Source: Actinomycetota bacterium (GTDB lineage: Bacteria > Actinomycetota > Thermoleophilia > Gaiellales > Gaiellaceae). Taken from it: DNA of 64,000 nt. This document shows, piece after piece, positions 17,770 through 27,697 of the stretch. Below the pieces are notes generated by a model. The model searched no databases, was not told where the DNA came from, and was given only the letters and a program-made list of their open reading frames with translations. The stretch spans positions 1 to 64,000 of the forward strand of contig JAIBJN010000010.1 of NCBI GenBank assembly GCA_020029595.1. The letters are read 5' to 3'. The stretch's first letter is position 1; every line of letters starts with the position of its first letter. The position numbers and the translations under genes are program-made.

Positions 17770-18395
17770 CTCCCCCGGGGCTTCGAGCCGGCCAGGCGGC
17801 CGTCGGCTCCGATGTCCACCCCGCTCCGTGCCAGGCGCTCACGCAGAGCGGCGCGGAAGGCCGTCCACCCTCCCCGCCCGTCGGCGAAGAGCCGGTAGAC
17901 CTGCCACTCCGAGAGCATCGCGGGGCTTCGGCTGCGGGCCCGCCTCCAGTCGGCGAACCGCGGGAGCCGCCCGAGCCTCTGCGCCACGAGCCTACCCTGC
18001 TCCAGCGCCCGCTCGGCGCGCTCGTCCCGACGCGGGACGTCGAACCCCGCCGCTCGGAGAGCGTTCGAGAGCGAGCCGAACCTCTGCCAGTACAGGGATT
18101 TCGACGGCAGCGTGGCACGGCGCTCGTCGAGGTCCTTCCCGGTGGGAGTCCGCCCGAGCTCGTCGCCGAGCGTGCGGAGCTGGCCGAGGAGCTCGTCCTT
18201 CGTGGCGAAGCGGCGGGGTACCAGGCCAGCCAGGCGCTGCGCCCGGTTCCAGCTCCCGAAGTGCTCCACAACGGTCTGCGGGTGAGCGCGGGCGCCAGAG
18301 TCGGCCCCGAACTCCCGCATCGTCGGCGACCGGCCCAGCCGCTCGGCGCAGCCGGCCAGCTCAGCGAGGATCTGCGCGTCGGAATACCGTGGCAC
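17766..18395 (-). CDS. protein of tandem homing-endonuclease-associated (HNH_repeat-like) repeats
   Basis: Repeats RLGRSPTMREFGADSG..HFGSWNRAQRLAGL; ELGRTPTGKDLDERR..RFGSLSNALRAAGF; RLGRLPRFADWRRARSRSP. Confidence 0.7.
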   Translation of the reverse strand: MPRYSDAQILAELAGCAERLGRSPTMREFGADSGARAHPQTVVEHFGSWNRAQRLAGLVPRRFATKDELLGQLRTLGDELGRTPTGKDLDERRATLPSKSLYWQRFGSLSNALRAAGFDVPRRDERAERALEQGRLVAQRLGRLPRFADWRRARSRSPAMLSEWQVYRLFADGRGGWTAFRAALRERLARSGVDIGADGRLAGSKPRGS

Positions 18396-18426
18396 GGGCC
18401 CCTCCGCGGTAGTGTAGGCGAGCAGG

Positions 18427-19287
18427 TTAGACGTCCCGCAAAAACCCCAGCTCGCGCAGGAGCTCGCCGGACTCGGCGAGGACATCGTGGAGCTGGCCGT
18501 CGTCGAGCTCCTCGGCGTGGCGGCCCACCGAGCTCTTATACGCCTGCGAGAGCGCCTCTGCGAGGGGCCCCTCTGCTGCCCCGACTGCTTTGGCAAGCTC
18601 GGCGGCGACGGCCTCCGGGTCGGTGGACAGACGTTCGTAGCGGACCTCGACGACCGGGACGCTCGCGGTGCGGACGGCGGTGACGTAGCGCCGCCAGGCC
18701 CAGGCCGCCCGGCGGGCCTCGCTCACCCTGGCGAACTCCTCGCGTCGCTCGGGCTCGACCCAGAAGCGCGCCGCCGCCCCGAAGGAATGGCCCGCGTCGT
18801 CCCCTCCTTCCCGCCCAGCCCGCAGCCAACCGCGCTCGAGGAGCGAACAGGCGACGTCGCGCCCGTCCCGGAGCGCGTGGACCACCCGCGCCTCGGGGAA
18901 CGCGCGGAGGATAGCGGCCAGTACGAACGCCGCCTCCGGCGTCTGCTCGATCGGGCGAAGACTGCCGACGAGCCCGAGCCGTCGCGCACGCGTGAGGATG
19001 TGGCGGATACGCGGGCAGGCGTCGGCGAGGTCGACACCGGCCAGTCCCGGGATCGCAGCCTTGAAGGGAGCGACCTCGCCGAGGTCGATGAACCCCGGAA
19101 GCGAGCCGAGGGAGCGGGCGAGGAAGGTCGTCCCCGAGCGTGGACTTCCCACGACGAAGACGAGCCGGTCGTCGAGGCGGCCGAAGCGCCGGCGCGACAA
19201 CGGGGCCCGCGGGAGGATGTGCCGGGCGGCGCGAAGCTGGAGCTCGGCGGAGCGGAGCGGGCCGGTCACGGGCCCGTATCGTCTCAC
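18427..19287 (-). CDS. sulfotransferase family protein
   Basis: VFVVGSPRSGTTFLARSLGSLPGF (PAPS 5'-phosphosulfate loop), VVHALRDGRDVACSLLERGW. Confidence 0.88.
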   Translation of the reverse strand: MRRYGPVTGPLRSAELQLRAARHILPRAPLSRRRFGRLDDRLVFVVGSPRSGTTFLARSLGSLPGFIDLGEVAPFKAAIPGLAGVDLADACPRIRHILTRARRLGLVGSLRPIEQTPEAAFVLAAILRAFPEARVVHALRDGRDVACSLLERGWLRAGREGGDDAGHSFGAAARFWVEPERREEFARVSEARRAAWAWRRYVTAVRTASVPVVEVRYERLSTDPEAVAAELAKAVGAAEGPLAEALSQAYKSSVGRHAEELDDGQLHDVLAESGELLRELGFLRDV

Positions 19288-19307
19288 GTCCGACGTGGCG
19301 GGCGGCG

Positions 19308-22091
19308 CTACGAGGCCGCCGCGAGGGGCGACTTCGCGGGGAGCTCTCGGCCCTCCTCGCCCTGGAGGAGACGCTCGAGGGCGCCCACGCAGCGAGGGCA
19401 GAACTGGCTGCCGCCGCCTCGGCGGAGCTCGTCGAGAGCGTCGGCGGCAGGCCGCGCCGCCTTGTAGATCCGGTTGGTCAGCATCGAGTCGAGCGCGTCC
19501 GCGACGTGGATGATGCGCGCGCCGAGAGGGATCTCCTCACCGGCAAGACCGTCGGGGTAGCCCGCCCCGTCCCAACGCTCGTGGTGGTGGCGGATGGCCG
19601 GGACGGCGTCCCCGAGGAAACCCAAGCGGTCGATGATGCGGGCGCCCTCCTCGGCATGGCGCTGCATGAGCGTCCACTCGTCGCTCGAAAGCGTCGCCGG
19701 CTTCAGGAGGATCGCGTCCGGGATGGCGAGCTTGCCGATGTCGTGGAAGAGCGCGGCCTGCCCGAGCAGGTCGAGCTCAGCGTGAGAGAGCCCGAGCTCG
19801 CGGCCGATCGCGAGCGCGAGCTGCTGCACGCGGCGGGAGTGGCCGGCCGTGTAGGCGTCGCGGGCGTCCACCGTCGCAGAGAGGCTCTCCATCGCCGCCG
19901 TGGAGCGCTCTTTGAGAAGGCGGTTTGCCTGCTCGAGGGAGACGTTCTGGCTCCGAATCGTCTCGGCCGCCTCGCGCAGCTTCTTCGTCGACTTCTCCGT
20001 ATGACCGAGATACGCGGCCATCGTCTTGCGCATGAGCAGGAGCGGGAGGACGAAGACCGCGAGGCCGTAGAGCCCGATCGCCTCGTACGCCAGCGCGATC
20101 GCTCCGCCGACGGCTCCGAAGGCGACGTAGTGCGGCAGGAGCCAGGAGAAGCGCTCGTTCCAGACGCGGCGCCAGCGGTCGTGGCCCTCGAGCGCCATGG
20201 CACCGGAGAGCAGCCCGGTGTTGACGACGAAGTACACGCCGCCCGCCGCGAGGCCGGCGGCGGCTGTGACGAGCGTGTCGACCCCCTCGGCCTCGCCGCT
20301 CGAGAAGACCGCCGCAGCGGCCAGGCTCGCGAACGAGAGGGCGCCGATGTTGAAGAGAAGCTGGTAGACCGGGGTGCGCCGCGAGCTCCATTCCACCGCG
20401 GCCGCGGTCACGGCGAGCGGCAGGGCGGCCTTCGGGCCGGCGATGGCGGCGCCGGCCAAGGCGCCGACCGCGCTCACCGAGATCGAGCCTCCGTCCAGCT
20501 CGAGCGCGAGCGCCTGGCCGCCTGCGACCAGCGCGATGACCGCCAGGAGGCCCAGCAGGTCGCTCGAGCCGCCGCCGCCCAGGCCGATTGCCCCGGCGAC
20601 GATGCCGCCGAGGCTGACGACGACGACGAGGGACGCGAGCGCCGGCGAGAGCGCGAGGAACCGGGGCCCGGCAGGCGTGTGTGGGCGCTTCTGCTGTGCG
20701 CGGGCGGCCTCCGGGCCGGCGACGGGGAGCGCCGTCGGCGTGGCCCCTGGGTAGACCGTGTCGTCCGGCACGGCTGCGAGTCGCGCCTTCCGCTCCGGAG
20801 GCAGGAGGATCTCCTCGGAGCTCGCGCCGAGGACGCGGTTGCGGCCCTGGAGCTTGGCGCGATAGACGGCGAGGTCGGCCTGGTGGATGATCTCGTTCGG
20901 GTCCGTCCCGTCCTTCGGATAGCAGGCGATGCCGATCGAGATCGTCGCCGTGATCGGCTCGCTCGAGGTCTCGACCTCGAACCGTTGGTCGGCGACCGCA
21001 CGCCGGATCCGCTCCGCGACCTCGCTCGCGTGCTGCGGGGTCGTCTCGGGCAGAAGGATCGCGAACTCCTCGCCGCCGAAGCGCGCGGGGATGTCGGAGT
21101 GCCGGAGGTGCAGCTGGAAGACGTCGGCGACTCCTCGCAGGACGGCGTCGCCGGCGAGATGGCCGTACGCGTTGTTGATGTCCCGCAGGAGGTCGAGGTC
21201 GGCCATGATCACGGACAACGGCGAGTTGGAGCGTTGCGCGCGCTCGAGCTCCTCTCGCAAGGCGCCCGCGAAGTGCCGCGCGTTGAAGAGACCCGTCTTG
21301 GGATCCACGCGGGCCTCCTGCTGGAGCGCCGGGACGCTCAGAGAGCGATGGATGAGCAGCAGCGGGGCGACGGCTGTCGGCAGGAGCAGCGGGTTCCAGT
21401 CCCAGAGCCCGGCGAACGCGACGCCGAGCATGGCGAGGACGAAATCCGTCGAGAGGCTCTCCGCCGAGAAGAGGCCCGTGCCGCGCAGAGAGTGGCCTCG
21501 CGCCAGGTGGAGCATCGTGGCGAGAAGCACGTGGTTCAGCGTCACGAAGACGACGGCCGCGACGAGGCCTGAGAGCGCGAACTCGACCCCCGGGCTGAAG
21601 CCGGCGTTGCGCACCACCTCCACCGCCCCCCACGCCGCCAGGCCGTTCAGCGTGTGGTTGGCGATGTTGAACCCCTGGATGTACCAGGCGTACCGCACCT
21701 TCAGCCACTCCGGGATCCCGTAGACGACCCCGAGGAGGGCGATCAGCTCGGGCGGCAAGAGGAGGACGCCCGGGATCAGGAAGACGACGGTCATGTGGTA
21801 GCTCTGGTCCCGCGGCGTCCGCACCACGAAGAGCTGCGCGACGGCGGCGCACGTCGCCAGGACGAGGAACGTGCCCCAGCCCGGCGTCTCCGGGGAGAGG
21901 TGCGAGAACGGGACGGCCGCGGCGACAACCGCCAGGAGGCCGACGGCATAGAGGTAGGCCTTCGCGCGCGGAGGGAGCGAGGAGGGCTCCGAGCGGCTCG
22001 CGTCGCCCGGCGGGCCCTCGCCGGCGAGCTCGCTCGGAATTTCGCTCATCGCCTCGGAACGGGGTCGAGTGCCGCGGGAGCTTTTGCCCAC
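19308..22091 (-). CDS. membrane GGDEF diguanylate cyclase fused to HD-GYP c-di-GMP phosphodiesterase
   Basis: [20 protein letters not shown] (I-site RxxD and GGEEF); [16 protein letters not shown]...[35 protein letters not shown]; two blocks of TM helices. Confidence 0.93.
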   Translation of the reverse strand: MGKSSRGTRPRSEAMSEIPSELAGEGPPGDASRSEPSSLPPRAKAYLYAVGLLAVVAAAVPFSHLSPETPGWGTFLVLATCAAVAQLFVVRTPRDQSYHMTVVFLIPGVLLLPPELIALLGVVYGIPEWLKVRYAWYIQGFNIANHTLNGLAAWGAVEVVRNAGFSPGVEFALSGLVAAVVFVTLNHVLLATMLHLARGHSLRGTGLFSAESLSTDFVLAMLGVAFAGLWDWNPLLLPTAVAPLLLIHRSLSVPALQQEARVDPKTGLFNARHFAGALREELERAQRSNSPLSVIMADLDLLRDINNAYGHLAGDAVLRGVADVFQLHLRHSDIPARFGGEEFAILLPETTPQHASEVAERIRRAVADQRFEVETSSEPITATISIGIACYPKDGTDPNEIIHQADLAVYRAKLQGRNRVLGASSEEILLPPERKARLAAVPDDTVYPGATPTALPVAGPEAARAQQKRPHTPAGPRFLALSPALASLVVVVSLGGIVAGAIGLGGGGSSDLLGLLAVIALVAGGQALALELDGGSISVSAVGALAGAAIAGPKAALPLAVTAAAVEWSSRRTPVYQLLFNIGALSFASLAAAAVFSSGEAEGVDTLVTAAAGLAAGGVYFVVNTGLLSGAMALEGHDRWRRVWNERFSWLLPHYVAFGAVGGAIALAYEAIGLYGLAVFVLPLLLMRKTMAAYLGHTEKSTKKLREAAETIRSQNVSLEQANRLLKERSTAAMESLSATVDARDAYTAGHSRRVQQLALAIGRELGLSHAELDLLGQAALFHDIGKLAIPDAILLKPATLSSDEWTLMQRHAEEGARIIDRLGFLGDAVPAIRHHHERWDGAGYPDGLAGEEIPLGARIIHVADALDSMLTNRIYKAARPAADALDELRRGGGSQFCPRCVGALERLLQGEEGRELPAKSPLAAAS

Positions 22092-22195
22092 GCCGACGCG
22101 CGGTAGGGCCGCAGAGCCATACGCTGAACGTAAGCCCTGGCTGCCGGGCGGGCCTCCCCCGTTCGAGGGATGCCCGGAAGTTCACCCGGAAAGGG

Positions 22196-22223
22196 GAGCC
22201 CCGGGCCCTGCGGCCCGGGGCTC
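22196..22223 (-). terminator. GC-rich hairpin downstream of S8 protease
   Basis: GAGCCCCGGGCCctgcGGCCCGGGGCTC, 12-bp perfect stem. Confidence 0.6.
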
Positions 22224-22242
22224 GAGCAGTTTGTGCGGGCTC

Positions 22243-24039
22243 CTAGGGGCCGTCGATGCCGAGCTCGTCGAGCTCTGTGTCGGCGATGTCCTCGCCGTCG
22301 ACGCTGACCTCGCCCTCGGCGTTGTCTGCCCAGGAGGCGGAGGCCCAGGAGGCGCTCGCCCAAGAGGCGGACGCCCAGGAGGCGGAGGCCCAGGAGGCGC
22401 TCGCCCAGGAGGCGGAGGCCCAGGAGGCGGAGGCCCAGGAGGCCGAGCTCCAGGACGCGGACGCCCAGGAGGCGCTAGCCCAGGAGGCGGAGGCCCACGA
22501 GGCGTCGGCCTGGGCGACGTTGGCCCAGCTGGCCGTATCGAACATCAGCCCCGAGCCGTCGCCCGCCTGCACGACGAACTGGTTGAGGGCGGCGTTGGCG
22601 TTCGGCGGGCTGGAGACCGCCGCGGCGGCGGCGGCGTTGACGATGCCGACGCCGAGCGAGCCGGGGGTCGCGAGCGGCGCGTTCCTCGCCGTCAGCATGA
22701 GCGCGCCCTTCACCTCGTCCGGCGTCCACCCGGGATGCAGCGCGAGGAGGTGCGCCGCCGCCGCCGAGACGACCGGGGCGGCGAACGACGTCCCGGAGAG
22801 CTCCATGTACCCGGGGGCCTTGACGTTGGCGGGCTTCTCGCTCACGAGCGTCGAGGTCGAGGGCACCGGCCCGACCATGTACCGCCCGGGGGCACCGAGC
22901 TCCGGCTTGGCGAAGCCGTCGAGCGTGTAGCCATAGGCCGACCAGGGGGCGGCCTTGTCGTTGGAGACCGAGGTCGTCCCGCGGATGTCGTCCGCGCCGA
23001 CCGTGATCACGAAGGGATCGTTGCCGGGCGCGAAGGGGACGCCGCTCGGGGCGCCGTTGACGCCGTAGTTGCCCGCGGCGGCCACGACGACGACGCCGTC
23101 GAACCAGAGCTTCTCCACGGCCCGGTCGAGCGGGTCGAAGAAGACGCTCGCCTGTGAGGCGCTGTGGAGCGAGAAGTTGGCGACGCGGATGTTGTAGGTG
23201 CTCTTGTTCGCGAGGATCCAGTCGGCCGCCGCGATCACGTCTCGCGTCATCGCCATGCCGGTGTCGTCCATGACGTCGATCGAGACGATCTTCGAGCCGG
23301 GCGAGCCGCCGGCGTACCGGTAGGCGCCGCCGGCCGCGATCCCCGCCACGAACGTGCCGTGACCGCGCCCGTCTGCAGCCGAGTTGCCCGCCAGGGAGGT
23401 GAGATTCACGTCCGCGATCACGCGGCCGCCGAAGTCGCTGCGATCGCTCGCGATGCCGGAGTCGACGATGGCGATCGTCGGCGCGTCCGCCGCGGACGGG
23501 CCGTTCCAAAGGCCGTAGAAGTTCGCCACGTAGGGCCACCGCTGCTTGTTCGAGTACGCAGAGAGCACGACCGGAGCATCGGTCGTGATCGCGCGGATGT
23601 CGGAGCGGTGAGCCAGCCTGAGGATCTGCCGGCCGGTGAGCTGCGCGGCGACCGCGCTCAGGGAGCGGAACCGCTTGCGGAGGCCGACGCCCCGGCCCGG
23701 ATCGTGGTCGCGGGCACTTCGGACCTCGGTTGCCACTTCCGCGGTCGACTCGCCGCCCGAGCCCTGAACGATCACGTCAAAGGTGGAGTTCGGATTCGCT
23801 TGCGCTGCGTCGAGGAGCCCGGGCGAGAGATACGCCTTGATCCCCGTGTCGTAGCTATTGGAGGACCTTCCGGCCACCGCCGCCATGGGCGATCCCATGA
23901 CCACGGCGACGAGCAGCGCGAGCAGGAGGCCCCGACCGCCCTTACCCCACAAGGCGCTCGAGCGCGTCTCCCCCTTGGAAGGCTTTCCCCAGAGGGCGCT
24001 CGACCGGGTTTCCCCTCTCGACGAGCCGTTGAGCCGCAT
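22243..24039 (-). CDS. secreted S8 subtilisin-like serine protease with C-terminal (ASASW)n tail
   Basis: Triad motifs [38 protein letters not shown]; signal segment [20 protein letters not shown]; 12 Trp at 5-aa spacing near C-terminus. Confidence 0.92.
   Translation of the reverse strand: MRLNGSSRGETRSSALWGKPSKGETRSSALWGKGGRGLLLALLVAVVMGSPMAAVAGRSSNSYDTGIKAYLSPGLLDAAQANPNSTFDVIVQGSGGESTAEVATEVRSARDHDPGRGVGLRKRFRSLSAVAAQLTGRQILRLAHRSDIRAITTDAPVVLSAYSNKQRWPYVANFYGLWNGPSAADAPTIAIVDSGIASDRSDFGGRVIADVNLTSLAGNSAADGRGHGTFVAGIAAGGAYRYAGGSPGSKIVSIDVMDDTGMAMTRDVIAAADWILANKSTYNIRVANFSLHSASQASVFFDPLDRAVEKLWFDGVVVVAAAGNYGVNGAPSGVPFAPGNDPFVITVGADDIRGTTSVSNDKAAPWSAYGYTLDGFAKPELGAPGRYMVGPVPSTSTLVSEKPANVKAPGYMELSGTSFAAPVVSAAAAHLLALHPGWTPDEVKGALMLTARNAPLATPGSLGVGIVNAAAAAAVSSPPNANAALNQFVVQAGDGSGLMFDTASWANVAQADASWASASWASASWASASWSSASWASASWASASWASASWASASWASASWASASWASASWADNAEGEVSVDGEDIADTELDELGIDGP
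22327..22508 (-). repeat. 15-bp coding tandem repeat encoding ASASW
   Basis: About 12 units of caggaggcggaggcc-type sequence on plus strand. Confidence 0.85.
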
Positions 24040-24313
24040 AGTCTCTCTCTGTCCTCTCTCCGCGCTGGACGCGGGCCGCAGATCAATTCCCACACCCGAC
24101 GCTAGGGTTGGAGCCGCGATCCGGCCTCCCCTCTTTGAGTGAGCTGCGCGAGATTTCACCCGTTCGAGTGATGGTCCTGGTTGCTCCCGCTCGGCCCCCA
24201 GACGGATATCGATGAGACCCTCGCTCGCAACCCCAACCCGGGGCCGGCCGCGGTCCTCCCTCCGCTTCGAGCCTAACTCGGAAAGCAGCGCGCGTGGCGC
24301 GCGGAATGTGCCG

Positions 24314-24763
24314 TTACGGCGCCCAGAGCGAGCCGAGATAGACCGTGGGGTCGCCCGGCTCCCAGCGCGCGAGGAAGCGCTGGATCGGCGGGTGCACGGC
24401 GAGCTCGGCGAGCTCCTCGACGTCGAAGAGGCGGTGGTTGCGAACGGCCACGTCATCGGACGTCACGCGCTCGAGCGAGCGGTCGCCCAGATGGCCGGCG
24501 AAGACGATGTGGACGACGTGCTTCGCAGGCCAGCCGGCCGGGGAGATCGAGTCGGCGAGCGCCACGGGGCCCTCGAGGAGGAAGTCCTCGTCGATCCCGA
24601 CCTCCTCCGCGAGCTCCCGCTTGACCGCCTCGAGGAGGGTCTCCCCCGTGCTGACCCCTCCGCCTGGAAGCAGCCAGTACTCCCGCCCGTGCTTCTCGTG
24701 GCGGACGAGGAGAATGCGGTTCTCCCGTCGCAGGATCGCGGAGACGCGGATGCGCGGCTCCAT
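24314..24763 (-). CDS. NUDIX hydrolase
   Basis: LLPGGGVSTGETLLEAVKRELAEEVGID matches Nudix box GX5EX7REUXEEXGU. Confidence 0.9.
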   Translation of the reverse strand: MEPRIRVSAILRRENRILLVRHEKHGREYWLLPGGGVSTGETLLEAVKRELAEEVGIDEDFLLEGPVALADSISPAGWPAKHVVHIVFAGHLGDRSLERVTSDDVAVRNHRLFDVEELAELAVHPPIQRFLARWEPGDPTVYLGSLWAP

Positions 24764-24772
24764 CTCAGCGGA

Positions 24773-25210
24773 TCACCGCGCTCTGGAGGAGCCGAAGCCG
24801 CGAACGCCGCGCTCGCTCACCGGCAGCTCGTCCACCTCGACGAGCTCGAGCGCCGGCGCCGGGAGGACGACGAGTTGCGCGACGCGCTCACCGGCCTCGG
24901 CGACGAAGGTACGTTCCCGATCGGTGTTCAGGAGGACGACGCGGATCTCGCCTCGATAGCCCGAGTCGATGAGCCCCGGGGAGTTGACGACGGCGATGCC
25001 GTGACGCGCGGCGAGCCCCGAGCGCGGCTGGACGAAGCCGGCGAAGCCCTCGGGGACGGCCACCGCGATCCCTGTGGGTACGATCGCTCGCTCTCCGGGG
25101 CCCAGCTCCACGCGCTCGCAGGTCGAGAGGTCGAGTCCGGCGTCGCCTGCATAGGCTCGCTCCGGGAGCGTGGCGTCCTCGCGCAACCGGACGACGGAGA
25201 GCTCGATCAC
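24773..25210 (-). CDS. dut: dUTP diphosphatase
   Basis: YAGDAGLDL, VQPRSGLAARHGIAVVNSPGLIDSGYRGEIRVVLLNT, ERVAQLVVLP, RGVRGFGSS. Confidence 0.93.
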   Translation of the reverse strand: MIELSVVRLREDATLPERAYAGDAGLDLSTCERVELGPGERAIVPTGIAVAVPEGFAGFVQPRSGLAARHGIAVVNSPGLIDSGYRGEIRVVLLNTDRERTFVAEAGERVAQLVVLPAPALELVEVDELPVSERGVRGFGSSRAR

Positions 25211-26514
25211 GCCTTGCGTGCGCTGGCTGCGGGAACGTCCGCAACGAGGTAGGGCGCGAAGCGCGCAAGCTCACGCTCGGGCAGACGCGCGTGGACGAGC
25301 ACGCCGTCGGCGCGGTCGCTGCGCTCCTCGATCGGCGCGCCGAGCTCGTAGAGCTCCGTGAGGATGCGGCCGTGGTCGTAGGGAACGAGGAGGCGAACGG
25401 GCCGAAAGCGGTCGGCAAAGCGCGCGGCGACGTGCGCGCGGAGCTGCGCGAGCCCCTCCCCGCTCCGCGCGGAGATCTGCAGCGCATCCGGGAAGCGGTT
25501 CCCGAGGCGCCGCCGGCGCAGCGGGTCGACGAGGTCGAGCTTGTTGAGGACGAGCTCGATCGGGAGCTCGTCGGCGCCGATCTCGGAAAGCACCGCTTCG
25601 ACCGCCGCGATCGTTCCGTCCAGGCGTTCGTCCGGCTCCGAGGCATCCGCGACGTGGAGGACGAGGTCGGCGGAGAGCGTCTCCTCGAGCGTCGCGGCGA
25701 AGCCTTCGACGAGCTCGTGCGGCAGACGGCGGATGAAGCCGACGGTGTCCGTGACGAGGTACCGGCGGCCGTCGTGCTCGAAGCCTCGCGTCGTCGGGTC
25801 GAGTGTCTCGAAGAGGCGGTCGTCCACCGAGACGTCGGCGTCGGTCAGGGCGTTCAGGAGGGTCGACTTGCCCGCGTTGGTATACCCGGCGAGGGCGACG
25901 ACGGGCGCCGCGCTGCGCTCGCGCGCCTTCCGCTGAACGGCGCGTCGCTTCTCCAGCTCGCGGAGCTTGCGCTTGAGCAGGCCGATGCGGCGACGGGCGA
26001 GGCGGCGGTCGGTCTCGAGCTGGGACTCGCCGGGGCCGCGGGTGCCGATGCCCCCGCCGAGGCGTTCGAGGTGCTGCCACAGGCCGCGCATGCGCGGGAG
26101 GTTGTACTCGAGCTGGGCGAGCTCGACCTGGAGCTTGCCTTCTGCACTCCGCGCGTGCTGGGCGAAGATGTCGAGGATCAGCTGCGTCCGGTCGACGACG
26201 CGCGCGGTCAGCGTGTCCTCGAGGCGTCGTTGCTGTCCGGGGTCGAGCTCGTCGTCGACGATCAACGACTCTGCCTCCGCGCCGTGCACGAGCTCCTTCA
26301 GCTCCTTGAGCTTTCCCTTGCCGACGTAGGTGCGCGGATCGGGCGCCGACCGGCGCTGGACGAGCTCCCCCACCGAGACGACGCCGGCGCTGCGCAGGAG
26401 CTCGCGTAGCTCTCCAAGCTCATCGTCCTCGTCAACCCCGGGCGCCAGCACGGCGACGACGAATCCGCGCTCGGGCTCCGCTCCGGGCGCGGGGTCCGGC
26501 TGGTGGTGGCTCAC
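25207..26514 (-). CDS. hflX: GTPase HflX
   Basis: RTYVGKGKLKELKELV, RIGLLKRKLRELEKRR, VALAGYTNAGKSTLLNALT, TVGFIRRLPHELVEGFAATLEE. Confidence 0.93.
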   Translation of the reverse strand: MSHHQPDPAPGAEPERGFVVAVLAPGVDEDDELGELRELLRSAGVVSVGELVQRRSAPDPRTYVGKGKLKELKELVHGAEAESLIVDDELDPGQQRRLEDTLTARVVDRTQLILDIFAQHARSAEGKLQVELAQLEYNLPRMRGLWQHLERLGGGIGTRGPGESQLETDRRLARRRIGLLKRKLRELEKRRAVQRKARERSAAPVVALAGYTNAGKSTLLNALTDADVSVDDRLFETLDPTTRGFEHDGRRYLVTDTVGFIRRLPHELVEGFAATLEETLSADLVLHVADASEPDERLDGTIAAVEAVLSEIGADELPIELVLNKLDLVDPLRRRRLGNRFPDALQISARSGEGLAQLRAHVAARFADRFRPVRLLVPYDHGRILTELYELGAPIEERSDRADGVLVHARLPERELARFAPYLVADVPAASARKA

Positions 26515-26521
26515 AGCCCGA

Positions 26522-27697
26522 TTATGCCCTGGATTCGACCCGAAGCGAAGACGCGATCCGGCCGGCTGCCTCCTGGAGGCGCTTGTCCGGAATCGTGAGC
26601 GAGATCCGGACGTACCCCTCGCCGGAGGGCCCGAAGGACGGCCCCGGAGAGACGATGACGGCCGCCTGGGCGAGCACGAGCTCCGCGAAGCTCGCCGAGT
26701 CGTGGCCCGTGGGCACACCGACCCAGAGATAAGGCGTCGCAAGCGGAGGATCGGTGGACAGGCCGATCGCCGTCAGCGCGTCGATCATGAGGTCGCGGCG
26801 GCGCCGATAGACGTCCGACATCTCCCGGGGAAAGTCGCGGGCGTCGGTGAGTGCGGCGACGCCCGCGAGCTGGAGCGCGTCGAACATGCCCGAGTCGAGG
26901 TTCGTCTTCAGCTGCCGGTAGCGCCCGACGACCTCGGCGTTGCCGGCGATCCAGCCGATGCGCCATCCGGTCATGTTCCAGCCCTTGGAGACGGAGAAGA
27001 TCTCCGCGCCCACGTCCTTCGCGCCGGGCGTGGAGAGGAAGCTCGCCGGCCGGTAACCGTCGAAGGCGATCTCGGTGTACGAGGCGTCGTGGATCGCGAC
27101 GACGTCGTGCCGGCGTGAGAAGGCGACCGCGCGGTCGAAGAACCCGTCCGCCGCGACCGCGCCCGTCGGGTTGTTCGGGTAGTTGAAGAAGAGCAGATTC
27201 GCTCTGGATGCAACGGCCGCGGGAATCGCGTCCAGGTCGGGGACGAAGGCGTTCCTCTCCTCGAGAGGCATGTAGTTGACCTCCGCCCCTGCGAAGACGG
27301 GGCCCGAAGTGTACGGCGGGTAGCCGGGATCCGGCGAGAGGCACACGTCCCCGGGGTCGAGGCACGCAAGGGCCACGTGCGCGACCCCCTCCTTGCCGCC
27401 GAGCACCGGAATCACCTCGGTCGCCGGATCGATCGCCACGCCGAAGCGGTCGGAGTAGAAGCCGGCGACGGCCTCCCTGAACGCGGGCAGCCCCCGGTTC
27501 GACGGATACCGATGCGTCTCGGGTTGCGCGACGGCGCGACGCATCGCCTCGACGACGGTCGTCGGCGTGGGCAGATCGGGGTCGCCGATCCCGAGGGAGA
27601 TGACGTCGACCCCGTCGGCGCGCATCGCCTCGATCTTCCGCTCGATCTCGGCGAAGAGATACGGCGGCACCTGCTCGAGCCGGCGGGCGAACCTCAC
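26522..27697 (-). CDS. class I/II aminotransferase, probable LL-diaminopimelate aminotransferase
   Basis: VISLGIGDPDLPTP, FFNYPNNPTGAVA, IFSVSKGWNMTGWRIGWIAGNAE (PLP Lys); next to dapF. Confidence 0.85.
   Translation of the reverse strand: MRFARRLEQVPPYLFAEIERKIEAMRADGVDVISLGIGDPDLPTPTTVVEAMRRAVAQPETHRYPSNRGLPAFREAVAGFYSDRFGVAIDPATEVIPVLGGKEGVAHVALACLDPGDVCLSPDPGYPPYTSGPVFAGAEVNYMPLEERNAFVPDLDAIPAAVASRANLLFFNYPNNPTGAVAADGFFDRAVAFSRRHDVVAIHDASYTEIAFDGYRPASFLSTPGAKDVGAEIFSVSKGWNMTGWRIGWIAGNAEVVGRYRQLKTNLDSGMFDALQLAGVAALTDARDFPREMSDVYRRRRDLMIDALTAIGLSTDPPLATPYLWVGVPTGHDSASFAELVLAQAAVIVSPGPSFGPSGEGYVRISLTIPDKRLQEAAGRIASSLRVESRA

Noticed and set aside
22327-22508. Possible CRISPR-like array
   Set aside because: 15-bp period with no spacers; in frame within the S8 protease gene and encodes ASASW repeats.
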